64,000 nt of DNA, taken from Noviluteimonas lactosilytica. Its GTDB lineage: Bacteria > Pseudomonadota > Gammaproteobacteria > Xanthomonadales > Xanthomonadaceae. Position numbers and translations under genes: made by a program. The notes under the pieces are model-generated. The model was not told where the DNA came from and did no database searches. It saw only the letters and a program-made list of their open reading frames with translations. Position 1 is the first letter of the stretch. The number at the start of each line of letters is the position of its first letter. Of this stretch, positions 11,550 through 23,651 are shown piece by piece. The stretch is taken from contig NZ_JAJGAK010000002.1 of the NCBI RefSeq assembly GCF_020866925.1, positions 186,001 to 250,000 of the forward strand, given 5' to 3'.

Positions 11550-12119
11550 TCAGGCGCCCTTGGGCCTCGGGGCCTGGAGCGCCTTCTCGATGGCGTCGAC
11601 GATCGCCTTGTCGTCGGGCGTGGTCTTCGATCCCCAGCTGGCGATCAGGCGGCCGTCGCGACCGATGAGGTACTTGTGGAAGTTCCACTTCGGCGGATCG
11701 CTGGAGACCTGCGCGAGATCCTTGTAGAGCGGCGTCGCATCCGCACCGACCACGTGCACCTTCTCGAACATCGGGAACTTCACGCCATAAGTGAGCTTGC
11801 AGAACTCCTGGATCTGCTTCTCGTCGTCGAACTCCTGCGCCTTGAAATCGCCCGACGGAAAGCCGAGCACGGCGAAACCCTTGTCCGAATACTTCTTGTG
11901 CAGCGCTTCGAGCGCTTCGAACTGCGGGGTGAAGCCGCACTTGCTCGCGGTATTGACCACGAGGACGACGTCGCCCCCGTAAGTCTTGTCGAGTTCGACC
12001 GGGGTCTTGCCGGCCAGCGGCCGGTAGCTGCGATCCAGCAGCCCGCCCTGCGAAGCGGCCGCGACGGTGGCCAGGCCGAGCAGCAGGGCCGCGCTGGCGG
12101 CGAGTAGGGAACGGCGCAT
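11550..12119 (-). CDS. Exported glutathione peroxidase-family protein
   Basis: 189 aa with a signal peptide (about 1-22), so it acts in the periplasm. The peroxidatic cysteine is Cys61 in [11 protein letters not shown], and the WNFHKYLI motif carries the conserved Trp-Asn pair. The usual FPCNQF block reads FPSGDF here, so the resolving Cys and the catalytic Gln are replaced. Another Cys follows in [14 protein letters not shown]. It should reduce peroxides with thioredoxin or another thiol donor, but the altered tetrad makes activity less certain. The gene is divergent from the YtrA operon. Confidence 0.85.
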   Translation of the reverse strand: MRRSLLAASAALLLGLATVAAASQGGLLDRSYRPLAGKTPVELDKTYGGDVVLVVNTASKCGFTPQFEALEALHKKYSDKGFAVLGFPSGDFKAQEFDDEKQIQEFCKLTYGVKFPMFEKVHVVGADATPLYKDLAQVSSDPPKWNFHKYLIGRDGRLIASWGSKTTPDDKAIVDAIEKALQAPRPKGA

Positions 12120-12221
12120 GTCGGCAGCCTTCGGCGTGGGAAGGGCCGAAGCATGCCACGACCGTGCGTCGGCTCCCCGGCGGTCGATGGGCTCTATGCC
12201 TTTAGTTGGGTCAGTTGGTTG

Positions 12222-12249
12222 TTGACCGGGGGAATCTTGGTGTTATAGT
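12222..12249 (+). promoter_or_regulatory. Promoter of the YtrA-ABC operon
   Basis: TTGACC (12222-12227) and TATAGT (12244-12249) with a 16-bp spacer, 39 bp upstream of the first ATG. The -10 box lies inside the operator described next. Confidence 0.65.
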
Positions 12250-12262
12250 TGCCTACAACACC
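12239..12262. promoter_or_regulatory. YtrA-type operator, GGTG-N16-CACC
   Basis: GGTG at 12239-12242 and CACC at 12259-12262 are exactly 16 bp apart, with further symmetry between (TGTTATAG and CTACAACA). As I recall, Xanthomonas YtrA regulators recognise GGTG-N16-CACC. It overlaps the -10 box, so binding by the GntR protein encoded at 12756 would repress the operon. Confidence 0.7.
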
Positions 12263-12287
12263 GATCACCCAGAGCAGGACGTTCACC

Positions 12288-12752
12288 ATGAACCGCAAGC
12301 TCCACAACTCGGTCACCGCGCTGGTCGCGACTTCCGGGCTGCTCGTGTTGAGCCTGATGGCGGCGAACCCGATCCGTTCCCACCTCCCGGGCGCGGACAT
12401 CGCCCCGGTGGTGCAGCAGGTTCCGGCCGCGCCGGCGCCGGCCGCGAACGTCGCGACCGAAGCCCGCCACGCCGTCGAAGCCGCGAAGCGCATCGAAGCG
12501 CGCGCCGCCGACCTCCAAGCGCGCCTGGCCCAGACGAAGAACACGAACGAAGCGATCGGCGAAATCGTCGGTTTCGCCGCCGAGGCCGCCACCCTCGCCT
12601 CCATCGCCGCCGCGATGGACGGCGTGGAAACCGGCGACGCCGCGATCGTCGACGCCGACACCGAACGCTCCACCAACACCCCGGCGCGCAAGCGCGCCCA
12701 CGGCCGCCAGTCGGTCGCGATGCCCTTCTTCTCCTTTGCGCCGCGAGGCTGA
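12288..12752 (+). CDS. Small membrane-anchored or exported protein, first gene of the YtrA operon
   Basis: 154 aa, not recognised as a named family. A basic start and a hydrophobic stretch (about 10-27) form a signal or anchor. A long Ala/Glu-rich helix (about 58-115: RHAVEAAKRIEARAADLQARL) follows, with a short basic tail. It ends 3 bp before the regulator gene and is read from the promoter at 12222, so it is part of the operon. It may be the cell-surface or accessory component of the ABC system; that is inference from position only. Confidence 0.7.
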   Translation: MNRKLHNSVTALVATSGLLVLSLMAANPIRSHLPGADIAPVVQQVPAAPAPAANVATEARHAVEAAKRIEARAADLQARLAQTKNTNEAIGEIVGFAAEAATLASIAAAMDGVETGDAAIVDADTERSTNTPARKRAHGRQSVAMPFFSFAPRG

Positions 12753-12755
12753 GCC

Positions 12756-13136
12756 ATGACTGCAATCGAATGGAGCGACGGCGCTCCCATCTATCGCCAG
12801 CTGAAGGATCGTGTCGTAGCGATGTTGCTCGACGGGATCCTGAAGCCGGGGGACGCGCTGCCCTCGGTGCGCCAGGTGGCCGCCGAATACCAACTCAATC
12901 CCATCACCGTCTCGCGCGCCTACCAGGAGCTCGCGGACGAAGCCATCGTCGAAAAACGCAGGGGACTCGGCATGTACGTCACGGAAGGTGCATCGGAAAA
13001 ACTGCTGAGCAGCGAGCGCGAGCGCTTCCTGCACGAAGAGTGGCCGCTCGTGCTGGAACGGATCCAGCGCCTCGGGCTGTCGATCGACCGCCTGTTGCGC
13101 AACGCTGCGCCCTCGCCGGCCGGAGACCAGGCATGA
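12756..13136 (+). CDS. GntR-family transcriptional regulator, YtrA subfamily
   Basis: 126 aa, the short YtrA form: a GntR winged helix (IYRQLKDRVVAMLLDGILKPGDALPSVRQVA) with the recognition helix NPITVSRAYQELA, plus only about 45 residues of C-terminal helix for dimerisation and no large ligand domain. It is encoded inside the operon it presumably represses through the GGTG-N16-CACC site. The next gene overlaps it by 4 bp. In related bacteria such operons respond to cell-wall-active stress; whether this one does is unknown. Confidence 0.9.
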   Translation: MTAIEWSDGAPIYRQLKDRVVAMLLDGILKPGDALPSVRQVAAEYQLNPITVSRAYQELADEAIVEKRRGLGMYVTEGASEKLLSSERERFLHEEWPLVLERIQRLGLSIDRLLRNAAPSPAGDQA

Positions 13137-14014
13137 ACGCGACCGCCACCGACACCCGCACCGTCGTCAGCGCGCGCAACCTGCGCAAGGCGTACAAGAA
13201 CAAGCTCGCCCTCGACGGCACCGCATTCGAAATCCCGTCGGGCCGCATCGTGGGCCTGATCGGCCCGAACGGCGCCGGCAAGACCACCGCGCTCAAGGCG
13301 ATGCTCGGCCTGATCCCGTTCGACGGCGAGCTGCACGTGCTCGGCCGCGATCCGCGCACCGAGCGCGACGCGCTGATGAACGACGTGTGCTTCATCGCCG
13401 ACGTCGCCGTGCTGCCGCGCTGGATGCGCGTGCGCGAAGCGATCGAGTTCGTGTCCGGCGTGCATCCGCGCTTCGACCGCGCGCGTTGCGAACGCTTCCT
13501 CGCCAACACCAAGCTCACGCCCAACCTCAAGGTGCGCGAGTTGTCCAAGGGCATGATCGTGCAGTTGCACCTCGCCCTCGTGATGGCGATCGACGCGAAG
13601 CTGCTCGTCCTCGACGAACCCACGCTCGGCCTCGACATCCTGTATCGCAAGCAGTTCTACCAGCGCCTGCTGGAGGACTACTTCGACGAAGACAAGACGA
13701 TCGTGATCACCACGCACCAGGTCGAGGAGATCGAACACATCCTCACCGACGTGATGTTCATCCGCGACGGCAAGATCGTGTTGTCCGCGCCGATGGAAGA
13801 CGTGGGCCAGCGCTACGTCGAAGTCCTCGTCAACGCCGACCGCGCCGAGGAAGCGCGCGGCCTGCGCCCGATCGACGAACGCACGCTGCCGTTCGGCAAG
13901 ACCGTGATGCTGTTCGACGGCGTCGAACACGGACGCCTGGCCGGCCTGGGTGAAACCCGCACGCCCGGTCTCGCCGACCTGTTCGTCGCCACCATGAAGG
14001 GAACCTACGCATGA
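13133..14014 (+). CDS. ABC transporter ATP-binding protein
   Basis: 293 aa. The Walker A motif GPNGAGKT is at 44-51, the signature is degenerate (ELSKGM in place of LSGGQ), Walker B is LLVLDEPTLGLD, and the switch His is in TTHQVEEIE. The start ATG overlaps the regulator stop, and the stop overlaps the permease start (ATGA). It drives the permease encoded next. The EIEHILTDVMFIRDGKIVL stretch matches YtrB/YhcH-type ATPases found with YtrA regulators. Confidence 0.92.
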   Translation: MNATATDTRTVVSARNLRKAYKNKLALDGTAFEIPSGRIVGLIGPNGAGKTTALKAMLGLIPFDGELHVLGRDPRTERDALMNDVCFIADVAVLPRWMRVREAIEFVSGVHPRFDRARCERFLANTKLTPNLKVRELSKGMIVQLHLALVMAIDAKLLVLDEPTLGLDILYRKQFYQRLLEDYFDEDKTIVITTHQVEEIEHILTDVMFIRDGKIVLSAPMEDVGQRYVEVLVNADRAEEARGLRPIDERTLPFGKTVMLFDGVEHGRLAGLGETRTPGLADLFVATMKGTYA

Positions 14015-15066
14015 ACGCTTCCATCCCGTACGACGGCGAAACCCCGCGCAACCCGACGCCGATGGCCGCGCCGCACCCGACGCACAAGCTCAAGCTGCTG
14101 CTGCGCCGCGAGTTCTGGGAACACAAGGGCGGCTTCTTCTGGGCGCCGTTGATCGCCGGCGGCATCTTCCTGGTGTTCATGACGATGGCGTGGATCGTCG
14201 GCGAAGTGATCATGCGCAAGGCGATGGCCGACGGGCAGATCAACATCGACGACGAGTTCAAGATCAACGGACTCGACCTCGGCGTGCTGACCGGCCGCAT
14301 GAAGCCCGAAGACTTCCAGGTCTGGGGCCAGGGCCTCGACCTGTCGCTGGTCGGCGCGATGAGCTGGCCCCTGATGGTGCTGGGCTTCGTCGTGTTCTTC
14401 TACTGCCTCGGCGCGTTGTACGACGAGCGCAAGGATCGCAGCGTGCTGTTCTGGAAGTCGCTGCCGGTTTCCGATCGCGACACCGTCGTGTCGAAGGCGC
14501 TGAGCGCGCTGTTCGTGGCGCCTGGCATCGCGCTGGTCGCGGGCATCGCGACGATGTTCGGCCTGCTCCTGCTGGCGAGCGTCATCGTGCTGGTGCACGG
14601 CGGCAACCCGTACACGCTGCTGTGGGGTCCGGGCAGCCCGCTCAAGGTGGTGCTGAACGTCCTCATGAGCATTCCGGTCTACGCACTGTGGGCGCTGCCG
14701 ACCGTCGGCTGGCTGATGCTCTGCTCGGTGTGGGCGCGCAGCAAGCCGTTCCTGTGGGCGGTGATGATCCCGGTGTTCGCCGGCATCTTCGTGGCCTGGT
14801 TCGACATCATGAACCTGTTCAACCTCGACACGCTCTGGTTCTGGAAGAACATCGTCGCCCGCTCGCTGGGTTCGGTCTTCCCCGGCATGTGGATGACCGA
14901 GATGGACCTGAGCCACATCAACGGCAAGGAAGAACTCGACCAGCTCTTCAGCCTGTCCACGATGTACTCGGTGTTCAAGACGCCGAACATCTGGGTCGGC
15001 GCGGTGGCCGGCATCGCGATGATCTTCGGCGCGATCCGCCTGCGCCGCTGGCGCGACGACAACTGA
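14011..15066 (+). CDS. ABC-2 type permease of the YtrA operon
   Basis: 351 aa, integral membrane, with about six hydrophobic segments (for example WAPLIAGGIFLVFMTMAWIV near 48 and GIALVAGIATMFGLLLLASV near 170). A sizeable extracytoplasmic loop lies between the first two. There is no close functional assignment; substrate unknown. It is the last gene before the terminator at 15101. Confidence 0.85.
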   Translation: MNASIPYDGETPRNPTPMAAPHPTHKLKLLLRREFWEHKGGFFWAPLIAGGIFLVFMTMAWIVGEVIMRKAMADGQINIDDEFKINGLDLGVLTGRMKPEDFQVWGQGLDLSLVGAMSWPLMVLGFVVFFYCLGALYDERKDRSVLFWKSLPVSDRDTVVSKALSALFVAPGIALVAGIATMFGLLLLASVIVLVHGGNPYTLLWGPGSPLKVVLNVLMSIPVYALWALPTVGWLMLCSVWARSKPFLWAVMIPVFAGIFVAWFDIMNLFNLDTLWFWKNIVARSLGSVFPGMWMTEMDLSHINGKEELDQLFSLSTMYSVFKTPNIWVGAVAGIAMIFGAIRLRRWRDDN

Positions 15067-18066
<3,000 letters not shown>

Positions 18067-18082
18067 CGCAACGGAGGGCGCG

Positions 18083-18484
18083 ATGAAGATGCTGGTCAAC
18101 ATCGACGTCCCGGACCTCGCCGCCGCCGAACGCTTCTTCGCCGACGCCTTCGGCCTGCGCCGCGGGCGCCGTTTCGGCGGCGATGCACTGGAAATGCTCG
18201 GCGGCGACGCGCCGGTCTACTTGCTGCACAAGGAAGCCGGAACGATCGCTGCGGGCGCGTCCGCGCGCGACTACCTGCGCCACTGGACGCCGGTGCATGT
18301 CGATGTCGTCGTCGACGATCTCGACGCCGCGCTGATCCGCGCGGTCGCCGCGGGCGCGACGCAGGAAGGCGCCGTGCGCGACGCCGGCTGGGGCCGCATC
18401 GTGCAGTTGTCCGATCCGTGGGGTCACGGCTGGTGCCTGGTCCAGTTCCTCGGCCGCGGTTACGACGAGATCGCCACCCAATGA
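18083..18484 (+). CDS. VOC-superfamily (glyoxalase-like) protein
   Basis: 133 aa with the paired beta-alpha-beta-beta-beta units of the vicinal oxygen chelate fold: NIDVPDLAAAERFFADAFGLRRG at the start and HVDVVVDDLDAALIRAVAAGAT in the second half, ending near LSDPWGHGWCLVQFLG. The specific reaction cannot be told. GGAGG precedes ATG 18083. The stop overlaps the start of the cupin gene by 4 bp. Confidence 0.85.
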   Translation: MKMLVNIDVPDLAAAERFFADAFGLRRGRRFGGDALEMLGGDAPVYLLHKEAGTIAAGASARDYLRHWTPVHVDVVVDDLDAALIRAVAAGATQEGAVRDAGWGRIVQLSDPWGHGWCLVQFLGRGYDEIATQ

Positions 18485-19698
18485 AACGCGCGCGCAATCC
18501 CAATCTTCCCTTCGAAGTCGACGCCGCGCTGCAACCGCCGCTCGGCATGACGCCCGACAAGTTCCTGCGCGATTTCTGGCAGAAGCGGCCATTGCTGATC
18601 CGCAACGCGTTCCCCGGCTTCGTGTCGCCGATCGCACCGGAAGACCTCGCGGGCCTGGCGTGCGAAGAAGCGGCGCTGTCGCGCCTGATCGCGCACGATC
18701 GCAGCGGCGATTCGTGGATGGTGCGGCACGGGCCGTTCGAGGAAGACCTCTTCCCGCAACTCGGCGACCACGACTGGACCTTGCTCGTGCAGGACGTCGA
18801 CAAGTGGGACGCCGATGTCGCATCGCTGCTGCCCGCGTTTTCGTTCCTGCCGCGCTGGCGCATCGACGACATCATGGTGTCGTTCGCCGCGACCGGCGGC
18901 TCGGTCGGCGCGCACGTCGACCAGTACGACGTGTTCCTGCTGCAGGCCCACGGGCATCGGCGCTGGCAGATCGATGCGTCGCTCGCGCTCGGGCGCGACG
19001 AACCCGACATCGCGTTCCGCAACGACGTCGAACTCAAGCTGCTGCAGGAATTCCATCCCACCCACGAGTGGGTGCTGGAACCCGGCGACATGCTCTATCT
19101 CCCGCCCGGCGTGCCGCACCACGGCGTCGCCGAGGATCCGTGCCTCACCTTCTCGGTCGGCATGCGCGCGCCGTCGACCGCCGAGCTGCTCGGCGATTTC
19201 GTCGACACGCTCGCCGCCGATGCGGACGAAGCGCTGCGCTACAACGATCCCGACCTCGCCGTCCCCGAAGATCCCAACGAAATCGACGACGCCGCGATGA
19301 CGCGCGCGATCGCCGCGTTGAATGCGCTGCGCATGAACGACCCCGATCGGCTCGGCGACTGGTTCGCGCGCTTCACCACGCTGTATCGCGCGGCCGGCGA
19401 AGTCGCACCGCCGGATTCGGTGCCTTCGCGGATCGAAATCGAGTGGGACCTTGGCCAGGGCGTGCGCCTGGTGCGGCATCCGTTCTCGCGCGCGGTGTGG
19501 CGTCGCGCCGGCAAGGGCGCGCGCTTGTTCGTCAGCGGCCTGGGCTTCGCGTTGCCCGTGAAGGACGCGCGAACGATCGCCGCAGCCACCATGCTCGACG
19601 GCAGGGAATACACCGCGCTGTCGCAGGCCGGTCGCGATGCGGTCTTCGCGTTGTTCGAAGCAGGCCACTACCAGATGCTGACGGACGAGGACGAATGA
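18481..19698 (+). CDS. JmjC/cupin ribosomal oxygenase (YcfD/RoxA-like)
   Basis: 405 aa. In E. coli the homologue hydroxylates Arg81 of ribosomal protein L16 using iron and 2-oxoglutarate. The cupin core carries the metal pair in HVDQYD (VGAHVDQYDVFL) and the distal His in PPGVPHHGVAED. The WQKRPLLIRNAFPG opening and a C-terminal dimerisation/winged helix domain fit the family length. ATG 18481 overlaps the VOC stop (ATGA), and the stop overlaps the next gene, so the three are coupled. Confidence 0.88.
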   Translation: MKRARNPNLPFEVDAALQPPLGMTPDKFLRDFWQKRPLLIRNAFPGFVSPIAPEDLAGLACEEAALSRLIAHDRSGDSWMVRHGPFEEDLFPQLGDHDWTLLVQDVDKWDADVASLLPAFSFLPRWRIDDIMVSFAATGGSVGAHVDQYDVFLLQAHGHRRWQIDASLALGRDEPDIAFRNDVELKLLQEFHPTHEWVLEPGDMLYLPPGVPHHGVAEDPCLTFSVGMRAPSTAELLGDFVDTLAADADEALRYNDPDLAVPEDPNEIDDAAMTRAIAALNALRMNDPDRLGDWFARFTTLYRAAGEVAPPDSVPSRIEIEWDLGQGVRLVRHPFSRAVWRRAGKGARLFVSGLGFALPVKDARTIAAATMLDGREYTALSQAGRDAVFALFEAGHYQMLTDEDE

Positions 19699-20624
19699 AC
19701 GCTGCCATGGAGAGCGACCCCACCCAGCCCTTCCGCGTCGACGCTGTCGACTACGAGCCGGCGCTCGACGCGCTGCGTGCGGTGCGCGAAACGGTGTTCG
19801 TCGAAGAACAGCAGGTTCCGCTCGAACTCGAATGGGACGAGCTCGACCCGCGTTGCGTGCACGTGCTCGCGCGCGCCCTCGACGGCACGCCGATCGGCAC
19901 CGGCCGCCTCACGCCCGAACACAAGATCGGCCGCATGGCGGTGTTGCGCGAATGGCGCGGCAAGGGCGTCGGCGACGCGATGCTGCTCGCGCTGATCGAA
20001 CAGGCGCGCCGCCGCGGCTGGCGCGAGGTCTCGCTGCATGCGCAGGCCTCGGCGATCGACTTCTACCTGCGCCACGGCTTCGCGCCCTACGGCGAACGTT
20101 TCGAAGAAGCCGGCATCGAGCATCAATCGATGCGCCGCACGATCTCGGGCCCGACCGCCATCGACGATCGCGACGCGGCGATCCGCACCGTCGTCGACAT
20201 CCTCGGCGCCGCGCGCAGGCACGCCTGGCTCTACACGCGCGACCTCGACCCGGGGCTGTTCGACGCACCGCCCGTGATCGAGGCGCTGCGCCGCTTCGGC
20301 ACCGCCGGCCGCGGCAACGAACTGCGCGTGCTCCTGCAGGATGCGGGCACGCCGCAACGCGGGCATTCGCCGTTCCTCGCACTCGCGCAGCGCTTGCCGA
20401 GCGTGTTCGCGTTCCGCGAAGTCGAGGACCCGGTCGATCGCGCCTATCCGTCGGCCTACCTGGCCAACGACCTCGGCGGCTATTACTTCCGCACGCTCGG
20501 CCATCGCTTCGACGGCGAGGCCGACCTGCACGCACCGGGCCGCGCACGCCAGCTGCGCGGGGCCTTCATGGCCGTGTGGGAACGCGCGCGCCCGGTCAGC
20601 GAATATCGCGCGTTGGGGATTTGA
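19695..20624 (+). CDS. GNAT N-acetyltransferase with a C-terminal extra domain
   Basis: 309 aa. Residues 1-150 are a GNAT fold of the ElaA/YjdJ kind: [18 protein letters not shown], the acetyl-CoA loop [18 protein letters not shown], then [15 protein letters not shown]. Residues 160-309 are a second domain ([27 protein letters not shown]), known in gammaproteobacteria as a domain of unknown function that follows GNAT. Acceptor unknown. It is translationally coupled to the oxygenase gene. Confidence 0.85.
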   Translation: MNAAMESDPTQPFRVDAVDYEPALDALRAVRETVFVEEQQVPLELEWDELDPRCVHVLARALDGTPIGTGRLTPEHKIGRMAVLREWRGKGVGDAMLLALIEQARRRGWREVSLHAQASAIDFYLRHGFAPYGERFEEAGIEHQSMRRTISGPTAIDDRDAAIRTVVDILGAARRHAWLYTRDLDPGLFDAPPVIEALRRFGTAGRGNELRVLLQDAGTPQRGHSPFLALAQRLPSVFAFREVEDPVDRAYPSAYLANDLGGYYFRTLGHRFDGEADLHAPGRARQLRGAFMAVWERARPVSEYRALGI

Positions 20625-20661
20625 GCCAACGCTCGGGGTGCAGCGCGCAGGATGGCGGGTC

Positions 20662-20667
20662 TATAAT
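20662..20667 (+). promoter_or_regulatory. -10 box of the sucA-sucB-lpd operon
   Basis: TATAAT at 20662-20667 in CTATAATTCC, 84 bp before the sucA start. The -35 region (TGCAGC at 20639-20644) is weak, so an activator or extended contacts may be needed. Confidence 0.55.
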
Positions 20668-20750
20668 TCCCGGCCTTTCGCGCCGTCCAGCCCGGCTGGA
20701 TATTGCGCGCGACGCCTTTTGCCCCCATCGAAGAGCTTCCCGACCCCATT

Positions 20751-23603
20751 GTGGACAGTCTCCTGAAGCAGTTTGCGCAGTCCTCCCAACTCGGCGCCAA
20801 TGCCGCCTACCTCGAGGACCTGTACGAGCAGTACCTGGTCGCCCCGGATAGCGTGGGGCCGAAATGGAAGGCGTATTTCGACGCTTTCAAGGGCCGTGAA
20901 GCCGGCGACATCCCGCACAGCGTGGTGATGGAACAGGTCGCCGACGCGGGCCGCCGCGCCGCGCGCGGCCTGCTCGACGCCGCACCGGCCGCGGGCGCGG
21001 GCGATGCCCGCGAGCGCTCGGTCGGTCGCCTGATCACCGCCTATCGCTCGCGCGGCCACCTGCAGGCCAACCTCGACCCGCTCGGCATGGCCGTGAAGCC
21101 GGAAGCGCCCGATCTCGCGCTCGGCTTCCACCACCTGTCGGAAGGCGACCTCGACGCCGAGTTCTCCACCGGCGGCGTCGCCGGCAAGCAGCACATGAAG
21201 CTGCGCGAGCTCGTCACGCTGCTCAAGGCGACCTACACCGGCTCGATCGGCGCCGAGTACATGCACATCACCGACGTCGAACAGCGTCGCTGGATGCAGG
21301 AACGCCTGGAAGCCGCCGGCGGCAACTACGGCCGCACGCCGGAGCAGAAGGCCCGCATCCTCGAGCGCCTCACCGCCGCGGAAGGCCTCGAGAAGTACCT
21401 GCACACGAAGTACGTCGGCCAGAAGCGCTTCTCGCTGGAAGGCGGCGACACGCTGATCCCGATGCTCGACGTGATGATCCGTCGCGGCGGCGAGAACGGC
21501 GTGCGCGAAGTCGTGATGGGCATGGCCCACCGCGGCCGCCTCAACGTGCTGGTCAACACGCTCGGCAAGCCGCCGCGCAAGCTGTTCGACGAATTCGAAG
21601 GTCGCTTCGAACACGTCGAAGACGGCCTGGCGCACACCGGCGACGTGAAGTACCACATGGGTTTCTCCGCCGACGTCGCCACCGGCGGCGGTCCGGTGCA
21701 CCTTGCGCTGGCCTTCAATCCTTCGCACCTCGAGATCGTCGACCCGGTGGTCGTCGGTTCGGTGCGTTCGCGTCAGTTGCGCCGCAAGGACGCCGAGCGC
21801 AAGAGCGTGCTGCCGATCCTGATGCACGGCGATGCCGCGTTCGCGGGCCAGGGCGTGGTGATGGAACTGTTCCAGATGTCGCAGGCCCGCGGCTTCGCCG
21901 TCGGCGGCACCGTCCACATCGTCATCAACAACCAGGTCGGCTTCACCACCAGCGCCGCCGAAGACGCGCGTTCGACGCTCTACTGCACGGACGTCGCGAA
22001 GATGGTCGGCGCGCCGGTGCTGCACGTGAACGGCGACGACCCGGAAGCGGTGGCCTTCGTGGCCGAGCTCGCGTTCGACTTCCGCCAGCGCTTCGCGAAG
22101 GACGTCGTCGTCGACCTCGTCTGCTATCGCCGCCACGGCCACAACGAAGCCGACGAGCCGGCGGCCACGCAGCCGCTGATGTACCAGAAGATCCGCGCGA
22201 TGAAGACCACGCGCGAGCTGTACGCCGCGCGCCTGGACGCCGCGGGCGACATCAGGGCCGACCAGTCGCAGGCGCTCGTCGACGCGTATCGCGCGAAGCT
22301 CGACGCCGGCGAAGTCACGACCGAAGTGGTCGAGGTCAACGGCGACGAGTTCACCGTCGACTGGTCGAAGTTCCTCAAGGGCAAGCTGTCGGACAAGGTC
22401 GACACGACCGTGCCGCGCAAGACGCTCGACGCGCTCGCCAGGCAGATCAACACCATCCCGGACAGCGTCAAGCTGCACGCGCGCGTGGCGAAGATCTACG
22501 AAGACCGCCGCAAGATGGCCGCGGGCGAACAGCCCGGCGACTGGGGCTTCGCCGAAAACCTCGCGTACGCGACGCTGCTGGCCGAAGGCGAAAAGCTGCG
22601 CCTCGTCGGCCAGGACTGCGGCCGCGGCACGTTCTTCCATCGCCACGCGATCCTGCACGACCAGAACACCGACGCGTACTACCTGCCGTTGCGTGAGCTG
22701 GTGAAGGAAAAGCAGGACGTCACCATCATCGATTCGCTGCTCAGCGAAGAAGCGGTCATGGCGTTCGAATACGGCTACGCCACCGCCGATCCCGGCACGC
22801 TCGACATCTGGGAAGCGCAGTTCGGCGACTTCGCCAATGGCGCGCAGGTCGTGATCGACCAGTTCCTGTCGTCGGGCGAAGCGAAGTGGGGCCGCCTGTG
22901 CGGACTCGCGCTGTTCCTGCCGCACGGCTACGAAGGCCAGGGCCCGGAGCACAGCTCCGCGCGCCTGGAGCGCTTCCTGCAGTTGTGCGCGCTCGACAAC
23001 ATGCTCGTGTGCACGCCGACCACGCCGGCGCAGGCGTACCACATGATCCGCCGCCAGCAGCGCATGAACACGCGCAAGCCGCTGGTGGTGATGACGCCGA
23101 AGTCGCTGCTGCGCCACAAGCTCGCGGTGTCCACGCTCGACGAACTCGCCAACGGAACGTTCCAGACACTGATTCCCGCAACCAACGTCGGCACGAAGGC
23201 CGCGGACCTGAAGAAGGTCAAGCGCGTCGTCGTGTGCGGCGGCAAGGTCTACTACGACCTGCTCGAGGAAGCGACGAAGCGCGAGATCAAGGACGTCGCG
23301 ATCGTTCGCGTCGAACAGCTGTATCCGTTCCCGCGTCCGGAACTGATCGCCGAACTGCGGCGCTTCCCCGCCGCCACCGAAGTCGTGTGGTGCCAGGAAG
23401 AACCGCAGAACCAGGGCGCGTGGTACCAGATCAACCACCACCTGCGTGCGTGCCTGCAGCCGAAGCAGGCGTTGCATTACGCCGGCCGCACGCGCTCGCC
23501 CTCGCCCGCCGCGGGCCACCTCGCCGAACACGTCGCCGAACAGGCCGCGCTCGTCGCCGACGCACTGGTCAATCCGGTGCATGGCGACACTTGCGCGGAA
23601 TGA
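20751..23603 (+). CDS. sucA: 2-oxoglutarate dehydrogenase E1 component
   Basis: 950 aa. Thiamine-diphosphate enzyme that decarboxylates 2-oxoglutarate and passes succinyl to the lipoyl arm of SucB. Start chosen at GTG 20751 (DSLLKQFAQSSQLGANAAYLEDLY), matching family N-termini; a longer ATG form 48 bp upstream adds unrelated residues. Motifs: GMAHRGRLNVLVN, HGDAAFAGQGVVMELFQMS, RRHGHNEADEP and the C-terminal LVVMTPKSLLRH. First gene of a three-gene operon for the complete complex. Confidence 0.95.
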   Translation: MDSLLKQFAQSSQLGANAAYLEDLYEQYLVAPDSVGPKWKAYFDAFKGREAGDIPHSVVMEQVADAGRRAARGLLDAAPAAGAGDARERSVGRLITAYRSRGHLQANLDPLGMAVKPEAPDLALGFHHLSEGDLDAEFSTGGVAGKQHMKLRELVTLLKATYTGSIGAEYMHITDVEQRRWMQERLEAAGGNYGRTPEQKARILERLTAAEGLEKYLHTKYVGQKRFSLEGGDTLIPMLDVMIRRGGENGVREVVMGMAHRGRLNVLVNTLGKPPRKLFDEFEGRFEHVEDGLAHTGDVKYHMGFSADVATGGGPVHLALAFNPSHLEIVDPVVVGSVRSRQLRRKDAERKSVLPILMHGDAAFAGQGVVMELFQMSQARGFAVGGTVHIVINNQVGFTTSAAEDARSTLYCTDVAKMVGAPVLHVNGDDPEAVAFVAELAFDFRQRFAKDVVVDLVCYRRHGHNEADEPAATQPLMYQKIRAMKTTRELYAARLDAAGDIRADQSQALVDAYRAKLDAGEVTTEVVEVNGDEFTVDWSKFLKGKLSDKVDTTVPRKTLDALARQINTIPDSVKLHARVAKIYEDRRKMAAGEQPGDWGFAENLAYATLLAEGEKLRLVGQDCGRGTFFHRHAILHDQNTDAYYLPLRELVKEKQDVTIIDSLLSEEAVMAFEYGYATADPGTLDIWEAQFGDFANGAQVVIDQFLSSGEAKWGRLCGLALFLPHGYEGQGPEHSSARLERFLQLCALDNMLVCTPTTPAQAYHMIRRQQRMNTRKPLVVMTPKSLLRHKLAVSTLDELANGTFQTLIPATNVGTKAADLKKVKRVVVCGGKVYYDLLEEATKREIKDVAIVRVEQLYPFPRPELIAELRRFPAATEVVWCQEEPQNQGAWYQINHHLRACLQPKQALHYAGRTRSPSPAAGHLAEHVAEQAALVADALVNPVHGDTCAE

Positions 23604-23651
23604 TCGGCAAGCAGATCGAACGACACCCTTTACGCACCCAGGACGCCTGAT

